A stretch of 22,150 bases of DNA from CAVQGZ01 sp964356295 (GCA_964356295.1 CAYHHE010000046.1:1-22150), one strand, 5' to 3'; shown: positions 9,087 to 16,782, numbered from the stretch's first letter. The notes: a model not told the origin generated them from the sequence alone. A program made the numbers and translations.

Positions 9087-10867
9087 CCCGTCGCGCCGGG
9101 ATACGCCCTGTTGACCGCGCACACCACCGCGCGCAGCGACGCGGTGACGATGTTCGGGTCGATGCCCACGCCCCAGAGCACCTGGCCGCCGATGGCGCAC
9201 TCGACGTAGGCCGCTGCGGTGGCGTCCCCGCCGGAGGACAGCGCGTGCTCGGCGTAGTCGAGCACGCGTACGTCCACATCGATCGTGCCCAGGGCGTTGA
9301 CGAACGCGTCGATCGGCCCGTTCCCTCGTCCTTCGAGCACCTGGCGCTCCCCGTCGAAGTAGACCGCCACCTCCAGTGCGTCGCGCATCCCCGCAGCCGC
9401 GGAGGTGTGCACGGTGTTCAGCGCCAGCGGGGTCGTCCGCTCGAGGTACTCCGCGGAGAAGAAGCGCCACATGTCGGCCGGGTCGACCTCTCCGCCGGCG
9501 ACGTCGGTGTAGTGCTGCACCACCTGGGAGAACTCGATCTGCAGCCGCCGCGGCAGGTCGAGGTTGTGCTCGGACTTCATCACGTAGGCCACCCCGCCCT
9601 TGCCCGACTGGGAGTTGACCCTGATGACCGCCTCGTAGCTGCGTCCCACGTCCTTGGGGTCGATGGGCAGGTAGGGCACGTCCCAGCCGTGCTCGCGCAC
9701 CGGCACGCCAGCCGTCCGCGCGTCGGAGTCCAGGGAGTCCAAGCCCTTCTTGATCGCGTCCTGGTGGCTGCCGGAGAACGCGGTGTAGACCAGGTCCCCG
9801 CCGTAGGGATGGCGCTCGTGCACGCCGATCTGGTTGCAGTACTCGACCGTGCGGCGGATCTCGTCGATGTCGGAGAAGTCGATCATCGGGTCGACCCCCT
9901 GGCTGAACAGGTTCATCCCCAAGGTGACCAGGTCGACGTTGCCGGTGCGCTCCCCGTTGCCGAACAGGCAGCCCTCGACGCGGTCGGCGCCGGCCTTGAT
10001 CCCGAGCTCGGCGGCGGCCACCGCCGTCCCGCGGTCGTTGTGCGGGTGCAGGGAGAGCACGAGGGACTCCCGGCGGGGCAGGTTGCGGTGCATCCACTCG
10101 ATGGAGTCGGCATAGATGTCTGGCGTGATCATCTCGACCGTGGCCGGCAGGTTCACGATGAGTCGGCGCGACGGGGTCGGATCGATGGTGTCGATGACCT
10201 TGGAGGTGACCTCCAGCACGTACTCCAGCTCGGTGCCGGTGTAGGACTCCGGGGAGTACTCGTAGAACACCTCGGTGTCCGGTGTGATCATCTCGTGGTA
10301 CTTCATGGCCAGCCGGGCACCCGAGGTGGCGATGTCGGTGATGCCGTCGCGGTCCAGGCCGAAGACCACCCGACGCTGCAGCTGCGACGTGGAGTTGTAG
10401 AAGTGGACGATCGCCCGCCGCGCACCCCGGATGGCCTCGTAGGTGCGCTCGATGAGGTGCTCGCGGCACTGGGTGAGCACCTGGATGACGACGCCGTCAG
10501 GGATCAGGTCGTCCTGCACGAGCATCCGGACGAAGTCGAAGTCGGTCTGGCTGGCTGAGGGGAACCCGACCTCGATCTCCTTGTACCCCATGCGCACCAG
10601 GAGTCCGAACATGCGCTTCTTGCGCTCCGGGCTCATCGGGTCGATGAGCGCCTGGTTGCCGTCACGCAGGTCCACCGCGCACCACTGCGGCGCTGCGGTG
10701 ATCGCACGGCCGGGCCAGCTGCGACCGGGAAGGTCGGGGACGTAGCCCCGGTCGTGGAAGGGCTGGTAGCGGTGCAGCGGCATGCCGGACGGGCGCTGCA
10801 CCGGGGGGAAGGCGGTTGGGGCCTGCGTTGGTCGGGCCTGGGTGGTGTCGGACACGGGGCTGCTCAC
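9083..10867 (-). CDS. leuA: 2-isopropylmalate synthase
   Basis: The 594-residue enzyme makes 2-isopropylmalate from acetyl-CoA and 2-ketoisovalerate, the first committed step of leucine synthesis. CAVDLRDGNQALIDPM (63-78) carries the metal and catalytic residues; EVGFPSASQTDFDFVR, NLPATVEM, LSLHPHNDRGTAVAAAELG with the HxH metal ligands, and LFGNGERTGNVDLV follow. The C-terminal part (from about residue 440) is the leucine-binding regulatory domain. Length and the N-terminal extension match the long actinobacterial form. The start is GTG 10867 with AGGAG five bases upstream. A leucine-codon leader and competing hairpins precede it, so it is probably controlled by leucyl-tRNA supply as well as by feedback. 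Confidence 0.97.
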   Translation of the reverse strand: MSSPVSDTTQARPTQAPTAFPPVQRPSGMPLHRYQPFHDRGYVPDLPGRSWPGRAITAAPQWCAVDLRDGNQALIDPMSPERKKRMFGLLVRMGYKEIEVGFPSASQTDFDFVRMLVQDDLIPDGVVIQVLTQCREHLIERTYEAIRGARRAIVHFYNSTSQLQRRVVFGLDRDGITDIATSGARLAMKYHEMITPDTEVFYEYSPESYTGTELEYVLEVTSKVIDTIDPTPSRRLIVNLPATVEMITPDIYADSIEWMHRNLPRRESLVLSLHPHNDRGTAVAAAELGIKAGADRVEGCLFGNGERTGNVDLVTLGMNLFSQGVDPMIDFSDIDEIRRTVEYCNQIGVHERHPYGGDLVYTAFSGSHQDAIKKGLDSLDSDARTAGVPVREHGWDVPYLPIDPKDVGRSYEAVIRVNSQSGKGGVAYVMKSEHNLDLPRRLQIEFSQVVQHYTDVAGGEVDPADMWRFFSAEYLERTTPLALNTVHTSAAAGMRDALEVAVYFDGERQVLEGRGNGPIDAFVNALGTIDVDVRVLDYAEHALSSGGDATAAAYVECAIGGQVLWGVGIDPNIVTASLRAVVCAVNRAYPGATG

Positions 10868-10869
10868 AA

Positions 10870-10951
10870 GGTCTCCTGGGGGTGATCGGGACGAGACCGG
10901 CAGCGTTGGGCTCCGCGACGAGGGAGCCGGTCGTCCTAGGCCCCGTCGCGG
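10870..10951 (-). promoter_or_regulatory. leuA attenuator-type leader region with SD-sequestering hairpin
   Basis: Four pairings are possible on the minus strand. Stem A: CCGCGACG (10951-10944) with CGTCGCGG (10920-10913). Stem B: GGCTCC (10928-10923) with GGAGCC (10914-10909). Stem C: GGTCTC (10898-10893) with GAGACC (10875-10870); this hides most of the leuA Shine-Dalgarno AGGAG (10877-10873). Stem D: GACGACCGG (10935-10927) with CCGGT-CT-CGTC (10900-10890, two-base bulge). A and B exclude each other, as do B and D, and C and D. No U-tract follows, so control would act on translation or through Rho rather than a classical terminator. The pairings are seen; the mechanism is inferred. Confidence 0.65.
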
Positions 10952-10977
10952 CGGCTAAGCAGCAGCCCCTGCAGCAC
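10936..10977 (-). CDS. leuL: leuA leader peptide, leucine-rich
   Basis: A 13-residue peptide, MLQGLLLSRRDGA, from GTG 10977 to TAG 10938-10936. Four of its first seven codons are leucine (CTG, then CTG CTG CTT in a row). This is the hallmark of a leader peptide whose translation senses leucyl-tRNA; leader peptides before leuA have been described in other actinobacteria. Codons 9-12 overlap the first strand of stem A of the leader structure. TAACCT (10989-10984) ends six bases before the GTG, so the leader peptide itself seems to be translated from a leaderless transcript. Confidence 0.75.
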   Translation of the reverse strand: MLQGLLLSRRDGA

Positions 10978-10983
10978 GGGCCC

Positions 10984-10989
10984 AGGTTA
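10984..10989 (-). promoter_or_regulatory. -10 element of the leuL-leuA transcript
   Basis: TAACCT fits TANNNT and is followed by six bases and the leader-peptide GTG at 10977, placing the predicted transcription start on that codon. No clear -35 is visible at 11007-11013. Confidence 0.55.
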
Positions 10990-11020
10990 CACGCTCAGCC
11001 GGCTGCGTCCGGGCCCTCGG

Positions 11021-11173
11021 TCATGTCGTGCCGGTCCCGACGCGCTCGTGCAACCGGGCACGGACGTCGTCGGGGGTGTAGGCCCGGCGCTTGCGCTGGT
11101 CGCGGGCCACCACGACACCGGTCGCGGTCACCCCGACCAGACCGGCCAGACCTACCCACTTCCACCAACCCAC
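11021..11173 (-). CDS. Small single-pass membrane protein, conserved in actinobacteria
   Basis: A 50-residue protein from GTG 11173: a tryptophan-rich start GWWKW, one hydrophobic helix (VGLAGLVGVTATGVVVA), a basic patch (RDQRKRRAY) and a C-terminal helix TPDDVRARLHERVG. I recognise this type as a small actinobacterial protein of unknown function; the basic patch suggests the C-terminus is cytoplasmic. TACCGT (11185-11180) ends six bases before the GTG, supporting this start and a leaderless mRNA. The alternative ATG at 11194 would add seven residues but would place the promoter inside the gene. It diverges from the amidase-like gene at 11193. Confidence 0.72.
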   Translation of the reverse strand: MGWWKWVGLAGLVGVTATGVVVARDQRKRRAYTPDDVRARLHERVGTGTT

Positions 11174-11178
11174 GGCTC

Positions 11179-11195
11179 TACGGTATCGGTCCATG
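11179..11195. promoter_or_regulatory. Compact divergent promoter with overlapping -10 elements
   Basis: The sequence CTACGGTATC contains TACGGT on the plus strand (11179-11184) and TACCGT on the minus strand (11185-11180), so the two -10 hexamers overlap by five bases and point in opposite directions. The minus one ends six bases before the GTG at 11173, and the plus one eight bases before the ATG at 11193. There is no ribosome site on either side. Confidence 0.55.
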
Positions 11196-11855
11196 ACCGG
11201 CTCGGCACTCACCCTGGACGAGGCCGTCGACCACACCCGCACCGGCGACCTGTGGCTGTTCCGCGGGAACAGTGCCGCCGACACCGCCATCCGCCTGGCC
11301 ACGAACGCCCCGGTGAACCATGTCGGCATGGCCGTGGCGATCGACGACCTGCCGCCGCTGATGTGGCACGCCGAGCTCGGACGGTCCCTGCCCGACGTGT
11401 GGACAGGGAAGCACCACCGCGGCGCTCAGCTGCACGACCTGCACGACGCGGTGCGCCGATGGCACGACCACTACGAGCAGCAGGTCTGGATGCGCCAGCT
11501 CGTGGCGCAGATCACGCCTGACATGGAGGACGCGCTGCTTGCGACCATCGCACGGCTGGACGGCACGCCGTTCCCCCGCACGTCGAGGCTGGCCGGGCGT
11601 TGGGCCCGGGGACGGGTGCGCAACCGGGCGTCGCTGGAGACCCTGTACTGCGCCGAGCTGGTGGCCGCCAGCTACCAGGCGATGGGGCTGATCGCCAAGC
11701 CCCGTCCGGAGAACTTCTACGACCCCGGCAGGTTCTGGAGCGGTGACCGGCTCGAGCTGACCGGGGGAGCCCGCCTGCTGGACGAGGTGCGGGTGATCGT
11801 CCCGGACGGCGGCGAGGCAACGGCCCGGTCGAGCTCAGAAGCCGAGCCGGCGTAG
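11193..11855 (+). CDS. Permuted papain-like (YaeF/YiiX-type) amidase/hydrolase
   Basis: A 220-residue protein from ATG 11193. TGDLWLFRGNS (17-27) and NHVGMAV (42-48) place a candidate catalytic His at 43; the candidate nucleophile Cys153 lies in LYCAELVAASYQAMG, which matches the YCSELV pattern of the YaeF/YiiX branch of NlpC/P60 proteins. The order His then Cys is the reverse of ordinary NlpC/P60 peptidases and marks the circularly permuted group. Members act on amide or ester bonds in peptides or lipids; the substrate here is unknown. No signal peptide is visible, so a cytoplasmic place is likely. The end overlaps era by 21 bases, tail to tail. Confidence 0.72.
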   Translation: MTGSALTLDEAVDHTRTGDLWLFRGNSAADTAIRLATNAPVNHVGMAVAIDDLPPLMWHAELGRSLPDVWTGKHHRGAQLHDLHDAVRRWHDHYEQQVWMRQLVAQITPDMEDALLATIARLDGTPFPRTSRLAGRWARGRVRNRASLETLYCAELVAASYQAMGLIAKPRPENFYDPGRFWSGDRLELTGGARLLDEVRVIVPDGGEATARSSSEAEPA

Positions 11856-12761
11856 CTGCTTGGGGTCGCGCTGCCACTCGGGGGCGACCTTGACGTGCAG
11901 GTCCAGGAACACGGGCGTGCCCAGCAGCGCCTCGATGTGGGTGCGGGCCGCCGACCCGACCCGCTTGATCCGCTCCCCGCGCCGGCCGACGACGATGGGC
12001 TTCTGGCTCGAGCGCTCGACGAACACCGTGGCGTGCACGTCGATCAGCGGTCGGTCGGCAGGACGGTCCTCGCGCGGGACCATCTCGTCCACGACGACGG
12101 CCAGCGAGTGCGGAAGCTCGTCGTGCAGGTCCTCCAGGGCGGCCTCGCGGATGAGCTCGGCGACCAGGGTCTCCTCCGGCTCGTCGGTCAGCTCGCCCTC
12201 GGGGTAGAACGGCGGACCCTCCGGCAGACGGTCGATGAGCAGCCGCTCCAGCACCGGCATCCCCTCGCCGGTGACGGCCGAGACGGGCACCACCTCGGCC
12301 CAGTCCAGCCCGGTGTCGGCACCCAGATCCGCGACCTGGCTCAGGTGCGCGAGGAGCCGGTCCGGCGTGACCCGGTCGATCTTGGTCGCCACCGCGAGCA
12401 CCGGCGTGCGCGCCAGCGCCGAAAGGGACGAGGCGATGAACCGGTCGCCGCGTCCGACTGGCTCGTCGGCCGGGGTGCAGAACGCCACGACGTCCACCTC
12501 GCCCCAGGTGTCGCGCACGAGGTCGTTGAGCCGCTGCCCCAGCAGGGTGCGCGGGCGGTGCAGTCCCGGGGTGTCGATGAGGACGAGCTGGGCGTTACGG
12601 CGGTGCACAACCCCGCGGATGGCGTGCCGGGTGGTCTGGGGCCGGCTGGAGGTGATCGCCACCTTCTGGCCGACCAGTGCGTTGATCAGGGTGGACTTGC
12701 CGGTGTTGGGACGACCCACCACGCAGGCGAAGCCGCTGCGGAACTCCGCTGCCACCGACAC
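11835..12761 (-). CDS. era: GTPase Era
   Basis: A 308-residue GTPase that binds 16S rRNA and assists 30S subunit assembly. G1 is GRPNTGKS (about 16-23), the switch region RPQTTRH follows, G3 is DTPG in LIDTPGLHRPR, and G4 is TKID. The C-terminal KH domain shows VVGRRGERIKRVG and ends RRLGF. I place the start at GTG 12761 because CACAAT, a -10-like hexamer, ends six bases upstream, as at other leaderless genes here. GTG 12755, which has AGGGG nearby, or GTG 12794 are alternatives. Unlike the genes before it, era is not overlapped by its upstream neighbour; a 147-base gap precedes it. Confidence 0.95.
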   Translation of the reverse strand: MSVAAEFRSGFACVVGRPNTGKSTLINALVGQKVAITSSRPQTTRHAIRGVVHRRNAQLVLIDTPGLHRPRTLLGQRLNDLVRDTWGEVDVVAFCTPADEPVGRGDRFIASSLSALARTPVLAVATKIDRVTPDRLLAHLSQVADLGADTGLDWAEVVPVSAVTGEGMPVLERLLIDRLPEGPPFYPEGELTDEPEETLVAELIREAALEDLHDELPHSLAVVVDEMVPREDRPADRPLIDVHATVFVERSSQKPIVVGRRGERIKRVGSAARTHIEALLGTPVFLDLHVKVAPEWQRDPKQLRRLGF

Positions 12762-12908
12762 CCCTGCATTGTGCCGCCCCGCCATATCCAGCACCGGTAC
12801 CCCTCTGGGTCCCCCACACCTGCGCGTCGTCGGCGTATCGGGCGAGCATGGCCTCGGCGTCCAGGGCGCGCGCCGCGGCCATCAAGGCACGAAGGACCTG
12901 CCGCCGGG

Positions 12909-13247
12909 TCAGGTCTCGGCGCGATCGCGGACCGTCCCGCCGGGGTCGAGGAGCAGGACGGGCACCCCGGGTCCACCGAGGTCGCGAACCGCGTCGAGGT
13001 CGGACGAGGCGAGGCCGTCGGCATCGGTGGCGGCGGCCTCCAGGCCGGCCGCGCCGGCCGCGGCCGCCATCGCGACGGCGAGGCGCAGCGCCGAGAGCCG
13101 CAGCGTGGGCAGCTCGACCGAAGCGGTGGCGTAGGTGCGTCCGTCGGAGTCCCGGACGGCCGCGCCGGCCGAGGCACCGACCCGGGCACGTGCCGCTCTG
13201 GCCAGCGTGACCAGCGTGGCGTTCTCCGGCTCCAGCGGCCGGGTCAC
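12909..13247 (-). CDS. Cytidine-deaminase-like protein lacking zinc ligands
   Basis: A 112-residue protein from GTG 13247 with CAGGAG five bases upstream. LVTLARAARARVGASAGAAVRDSDGRTYATASVELPTL follows the start of the cytidine-deaminase fold, and in actinobacteria a gene annotated as cytidine deaminase often sits between corC and era. In active enzymes the next block is HAE (or CAE), with a later PCxxC; here that place reads LRLSALRLAV and no cysteine occurs in the whole protein. It therefore cannot bind the catalytic zinc and is unlikely to deaminate. A structural or regulatory role is possible but unproven. It overlaps corC by GTGA. Confidence 0.8.
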   Translation of the reverse strand: MTRPLEPENATLVTLARAARARVGASAGAAVRDSDGRTYATASVELPTLRLSALRLAVAMAAAAGAAGLEAAATDADGLASSDLDAVRDLGGPGVPVLLLDPGGTVRDRAET

Positions 13248-14536
13248 CGTGACTCCTGCCCGTCCTGCCGGTCGGGCGTGTCCACCGGCTGCACCAGGAC
13301 GGTGTCGACGCGGTTGCGGCGGCCCGCGACGGACTCCGCGGTGATGAGCAGCCCGGCCACCTCGGTGTGCGCCCCCGGGATCGGGACGCGGCCCAGCTGC
13401 TTGGCGAGCAGCCCACCGACGGAGTCCACGTCCTCGTCGGCCAGCTCGATGCCGAACAGCTCACCCAGCTCCTCGATGTTCATCCGGCTGCTCACCCGGA
13501 CCGAGCCGTCGGGGAGCCGCTCCACGGTTGCTCCCCCGCGGTCGTACTCGTCGTCGATCTCCCCGACGATCTCCTCGAGCACGTCCTCGATGGTCACCAG
13601 CCCGGCGGTGCCGCCGTACTCGTCGATGACGACGGCCACGTGGGTGCGCTGCGCCTGCATGTCGCGCAGCAGGTCGTCGACCGGCTTGGAGTCCGGCACG
13701 AACAGCGGCGGGCGCATCACCGAGTCGACGCGCTCGATCGACTCGGCCGCCCGGTTGTCGTAGACGCGGCGCACGACGTCCTTGAGGTAGGCGATGCCGA
13801 CCACGTCGTCGATGTCTTCGCCGATGACCGGCACGCGGCTGAACCCGCTGCGCAGCGCCAGCGACAGGCACTGCCGCAGCGTCTTGTCGCGCTCGACGAA
13901 GATCATGTCGGTGCGGGGCACCATGACCTCGCGGGCAAGGGTGTCCCCCAGCTCGAAGACGGAGTGGATCATCTGGCGCTCGTCCGCCTCGATGACCATG
14001 CTCGCCTCGGCCATGTCCACCAGCTCGCGCAGCTCGGCCTCGCTGGCGAACGGGCCCTGGCGGAAGCCGCGACCAGGGGTCAACGCGTTCCCGATGAGGA
14101 TGAGCAGGCTGGACAGCGGCCCGAGCACCCGCGCGGCGACCATCACAGGCCCGGCGGCCAGCAGAGCCACCTGGTCCGCGCGCTGCCGGCCCAGGGTGCG
14201 CGGCCCCACGCCGACGACGACGTAGGACACCACCGTCATGGTGGCCACCGACGCCAGCAACGCCACCCAGGTGGGCGCGACGGAGTCCAGGTAGAGGCTG
14301 GTGACCAGCGCGACCGCGGCGATCTCGCAGACCAGCCGCAGGAACAGCACGGTGTTCAGATGACGCGCCGGGTCCTCGGTCAGCGCCTGCAGCCGCCGCG
14401 CACCGGTGCGGCCCTGCTCCACCAACTCCGCGGCGCGGACCCGCGAGTACGACGACAGGGCCGCCTCGGCCATGGAGATGACACCGGCCAGCACGACCAG
14501 GACGACGATCAGGACGACCGTCTGCAGCGTGCTCAC
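13244..14536 (-). CDS. CNNM/CorC-HlyC family membrane protein with CBS domains
   Basis: A 430-residue protein from GTG 14536, with GGAGGAG upstream and a GTGA overlap with ybeY. Residues 1-180 are a DUF21/CNNM transmembrane domain (VVLIVVLVVLAGVISMAEAALSSYSRVRAAEL, and further helices). Then comes a CBS pair: VMVPRTDMIFVERDKTLRQCL, SGFSRVPVIGEDIDDVVGIAYLKD, and VVIDEYGGTAGLVTIEDVLEEIVGEI. A C-terminal CorC_HlyC domain follows, with GELFGIELADEDVDSVGGLLAKQLGRVP. The family is linked to Mg2+/Co2+ homeostasis, and older annotation calls it hemolysin. It lies in its usual place between ybeY and era. Confidence 0.93.
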   Translation of the reverse strand: MSTLQTVVLIVVLVVLAGVISMAEAALSSYSRVRAAELVEQGRTGARRLQALTEDPARHLNTVLFLRLVCEIAAVALVTSLYLDSVAPTWVALLASVATMTVVSYVVVGVGPRTLGRQRADQVALLAAGPVMVAARVLGPLSSLLILIGNALTPGRGFRQGPFASEAELRELVDMAEASMVIEADERQMIHSVFELGDTLAREVMVPRTDMIFVERDKTLRQCLSLALRSGFSRVPVIGEDIDDVVGIAYLKDVVRRVYDNRAAESIERVDSVMRPPLFVPDSKPVDDLLRDMQAQRTHVAVVIDEYGGTAGLVTIEDVLEEIVGEIDDEYDRGGATVERLPDGSVRVSSRMNIEELGELFGIELADEDVDSVGGLLAKQLGRVPIPGAHTEVAGLLITAESVAGRRNRVDTVLVQPVDTPDRQDGQESR

Positions 14537-14997
14537 GCAGGAGTCTCCTCCGCGTCGCGCCACTGGGCCAGGAGCCGCTCCTGAAGCCCGAACATCTCCC
14601 GCTCCTCGGCGGGGTCGGCATGGTCGTAGCCCAGCAGGTGGAGGACCCCGTGGGTGGTGAGCATGTCGAGCTCGTCGCGGAGGCTGTGGCCGGCGGCCGC
14701 GGCCTGCCGGGCGGCGACGGTCGGGCACAGCACGACATCCCCGAGCAGCCCCGGCGCGGGGTCCTGCCCCGCAGGCGTGGGCCGCAGCTCGTCCATGGGG
14801 AACGACAGCACGTCGGTGGGCCCGGGCTCGTCCATCCACTGCACGTGCAGCCGCTGCATGGCTGGCTCGTCGACGAGCAGGATCGACAGGTCGGTGAGCG
14901 GATGGATGCGCAGCTGGTCGAGGACGAACCGGGCCAGCCGCATGATCTCGGCCTCGTCGGCGACGGTGCCGGACTCGTTGAGCACCTCGATGGTCAC
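14533..14997 (-). CDS. ybeY: Endoribonuclease YbeY
   Basis: A 154-residue single-strand-specific metal-dependent RNase that takes part in 16S rRNA 3' maturation and ribosome quality control. The zinc motif is HGVLHLLGYDH (116-126) with all three His present. MQRLHVQWMDEPGPTDVLSFPMDE (47-70) and LLGDVVLCP (84-92) are the other conserved blocks. It starts at GTG 14997, overlapping the phoH stop as GTGA, and its own stop overlaps the CorC start in the same way. Confidence 0.96.
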   Translation of the reverse strand: MTIEVLNESGTVADEAEIMRLARFVLDQLRIHPLTDLSILLVDEPAMQRLHVQWMDEPGPTDVLSFPMDELRPTPAGQDPAPGLLGDVVLCPTVAARQAAAAGHSLRDELDMLTTHGVLHLLGYDHADPAEEREMFGLQERLLAQWRDAEETPA

Positions 14998-16019
14998 CGG
15001 CCGCCCCGTGCGTGGTCCCTGCGGGCGGGCCGGGGCATCTCCTCGTGGCGGCCGTAGGCGTCCACGATGGCCCCGACGAGGCTGTGGCGCACCACGTCCC
15101 GGCTGGTGAGTCGGCAGAAGGCGACGTCGTCGACGTTGACGAGCACGTCCTGCACCTGTCGCAGGCCACTGGTGGTCGCGGTGGGCAGGTCGACCTGGGT
15201 GATGTCCCCGGTGACCACCATCTTCGAGCCGAACCCGAGGCGGGTGAGGAACATCTTCATCTGCTCCGATGAGGTGTTCTGCGCCTCGTCCAGGATGATG
15301 AACGCGTCGTTGAGGGTGCGGCCGCGCATGTAGGCCAGCGGGGCGACCTCGATGGTGCCCTCGGTCATCAGCCGCGGGATGGTGGCGGGGTCGAGCATGT
15401 CGTGCAGGGCGTCGTACAGCGGCCGCAGGTATGGATCGATCTTCTCCGCCAGCGTGCCGGGCAGGAACCCGAGCCGCTCGCCGGCCTCGACCGCAGGCCG
15501 GGTGAGGATGATGCGGGTGACCTCACGCGACTGCAGCGCCTGGACGGCCTTGGCCACGGCCAGGTAGGTCTTGCCGGTGCCGGCCGGACCGACGCCGAAG
15601 GTCAGCGTGTGCGAATCGATGGCGTCGACGTAGCGCTTCTGGTTGAGCGTCTTCGGTCGGATGGTCCGGCCGCGGTGGGACAGGATGCTGAAGGTGAGCA
15701 CATCCACCGGGCGCTCGGCGGTGCGCGCCCGCAGCATCTGGGCCGAGCGCCGGACGGTCTCCTCGGTCAGACCCTGCCCGGTGCGCACGACGGCGACCAT
15801 CTCGTCCATGAGCTGCTCGGCCAGCAGGACGTCCTCGGCGGGCCCGGTGAGTGTCACCTCGTTGCCGCGCACGTGGACATCGACGTCGGGGACCTCGCTC
15901 TCGACGACCCGCAGGAGCGTGTCGGCGGACCCGAGGACGCTGACCATCGGGATGCTCGCGGGAACCACCGTGCGGTGCTGCGCGGTGCCCGGGTCGTCGG
16001 TGATGTCGATGCGCTGCAT
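14994..16019 (-). CDS. phoH: PhoH-like ATPase
   Basis: A 341-residue cytoplasmic P-loop protein. The first 120 residues form a small KH-like region; the PhoH domain has Walker A GPAGTGKT (144-151), LTRPAVEAGERLGFLPG, Walker B AFIILDEAQN (239-248) and VVTGDITQVDLP. PhoH proteins are ATPases linked to RNA helicase or RNase activity, and this gene is regularly coupled to ybeY, suggesting a shared part in rRNA processing. The start at ATG 16019 is one base after the rsmE TAG. Confidence 0.95.
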   Translation of the reverse strand: MQRIDITDDPGTAQHRTVVPASIPMVSVLGSADTLLRVVESEVPDVDVHVRGNEVTLTGPAEDVLLAEQLMDEMVAVVRTGQGLTEETVRRSAQMLRARTAERPVDVLTFSILSHRGRTIRPKTLNQKRYVDAIDSHTLTFGVGPAGTGKTYLAVAKAVQALQSREVTRIILTRPAVEAGERLGFLPGTLAEKIDPYLRPLYDALHDMLDPATIPRLMTEGTIEVAPLAYMRGRTLNDAFIILDEAQNTSSEQMKMFLTRLGFGSKMVVTGDITQVDLPTATTSGLRQVQDVLVNVDDVAFCRLTSRDVVRHSLVGAIVDAYGRHEEMPRPARRDHARGGR

Positions 16020-16020
16020 G

Positions 16021-16782
16021 CTAACCAGCAGGAACCCCCTGATGTGGGATCGTCCACCGCCGGGAGCGACTCAGCAGCACCGCGGCCGCGGCGGTTCCGG
16101 CCGTGGCGGCGCGCAGCACGGTGGGTCCGAGGTGCACCCGGACGGCTCCGGCGGTCTCGAGGGCGCTCGTCTCGTGCGGGGTCAGCCCGCCCTCGGGGCC
16201 GACGACGAGCAGCACGGTGGCCTCGTCGGGGACGTCGAGGCGACCCAACGCCGACGGCGCCTGCCCGTCGAGGACGAGGGCCAGGTCGGCGTCGCGGACT
16301 CGGCCGACCAGCTCCGACAGGGACGCCGGGGCGCTGACCTGCGGCACCCAGGCCCGGCGGGCCTGCTTGGCGGCCTCGGTCGCGGTGGTCTGCCAGCGTC
16401 GGACGCCGCGCTCGACACGGTCGCCGGACCAGGTGACGACGCTGCGCTCGGCGACCCACGGGACGACGGCGTCCACCCCGACCTCGGTCATGGCGGCGAC
16501 CGCCCGCTCGGCGGCGTCCTGCTTGATCAGCGCCTGCGCAACGACCAGCCAGGGGCGAGGCGCCAGCTCGCTGCTGCGGGCCTGCACGTCCAGGAGCACC
16601 CGGGACCGTTCGACATCGCGCACCCGGCAGCGCACCCGGGTGCCGCGTCCGTCGCTGACGTCGACGACCTCGCCCACTCTCAGCCGCCGCACGTCCGCGG
16701 CATGGTGGCCCTCACGTCCGGACAGCACGATCACCGGCTCGCAGACGGACGCGGCGTCGAGCACGAACAGCGCAGGGGTCAC
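16021..16782 (-). CDS. rsmE: 16S rRNA (uracil1498-N3)-methyltransferase RsmE
   Basis: A 253-residue SPOUT-fold enzyme that methylates U1498 of 16S rRNA using S-adenosylmethionine. GREGHHAADVRRLRVGEVV (22-40) belongs to the N-terminal PUA-like domain. LVVAQALIKQDAAERAV, ATEAAKQARRAWVPQV, VVGPEGGLTP (193-202) and LGPTVLRAATA (218-228) belong to the knotted catalytic domain. It starts at GTG 16782, overlapping the dnaJ stop as GTGA. The frame is open far upstream but only shadows dnaJ. Confidence 0.95.
   Translation of the reverse strand: MTPALFVLDAASVCEPVIVLSGREGHHAADVRRLRVGEVVDVSDGRGTRVRCRVRDVERSRVLLDVQARSSELAPRPWLVVAQALIKQDAAERAVAAMTEVGVDAVVPWVAERSVVTWSGDRVERGVRRWQTTATEAAKQARRAWVPQVSAPASLSELVGRVRDADLALVLDGQAPSALGRLDVPDEATVLLVVGPEGGLTPHETSALETAGAVRVHLGPTVLRAATAGTAAAAVLLSRSRRWTIPHQGVPAG

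Noticed and set aside
10870..10951. Classical rho-independent attenuator before leuA
   Set aside because: The hairpins are present, but none is followed by a U-run, so translational or Rho-dependent control fits better.
12762..12908. Possible short ORF between the deaminase-like gene and era (reads MAAARALDAEAMLARYADD on the minus strand)
   Set aside because: It continues into era in another frame with no fitting stop, and I recognise no family. It is vaguely SnoaL-like, but too short to support.
11895..13763. Plus-strand open frame of over 600 codons
   Set aside because: It is antisense to era, the deaminase-like gene and corC, with no domain-like sequence; it is open only because stop codons are rare at this GC content.
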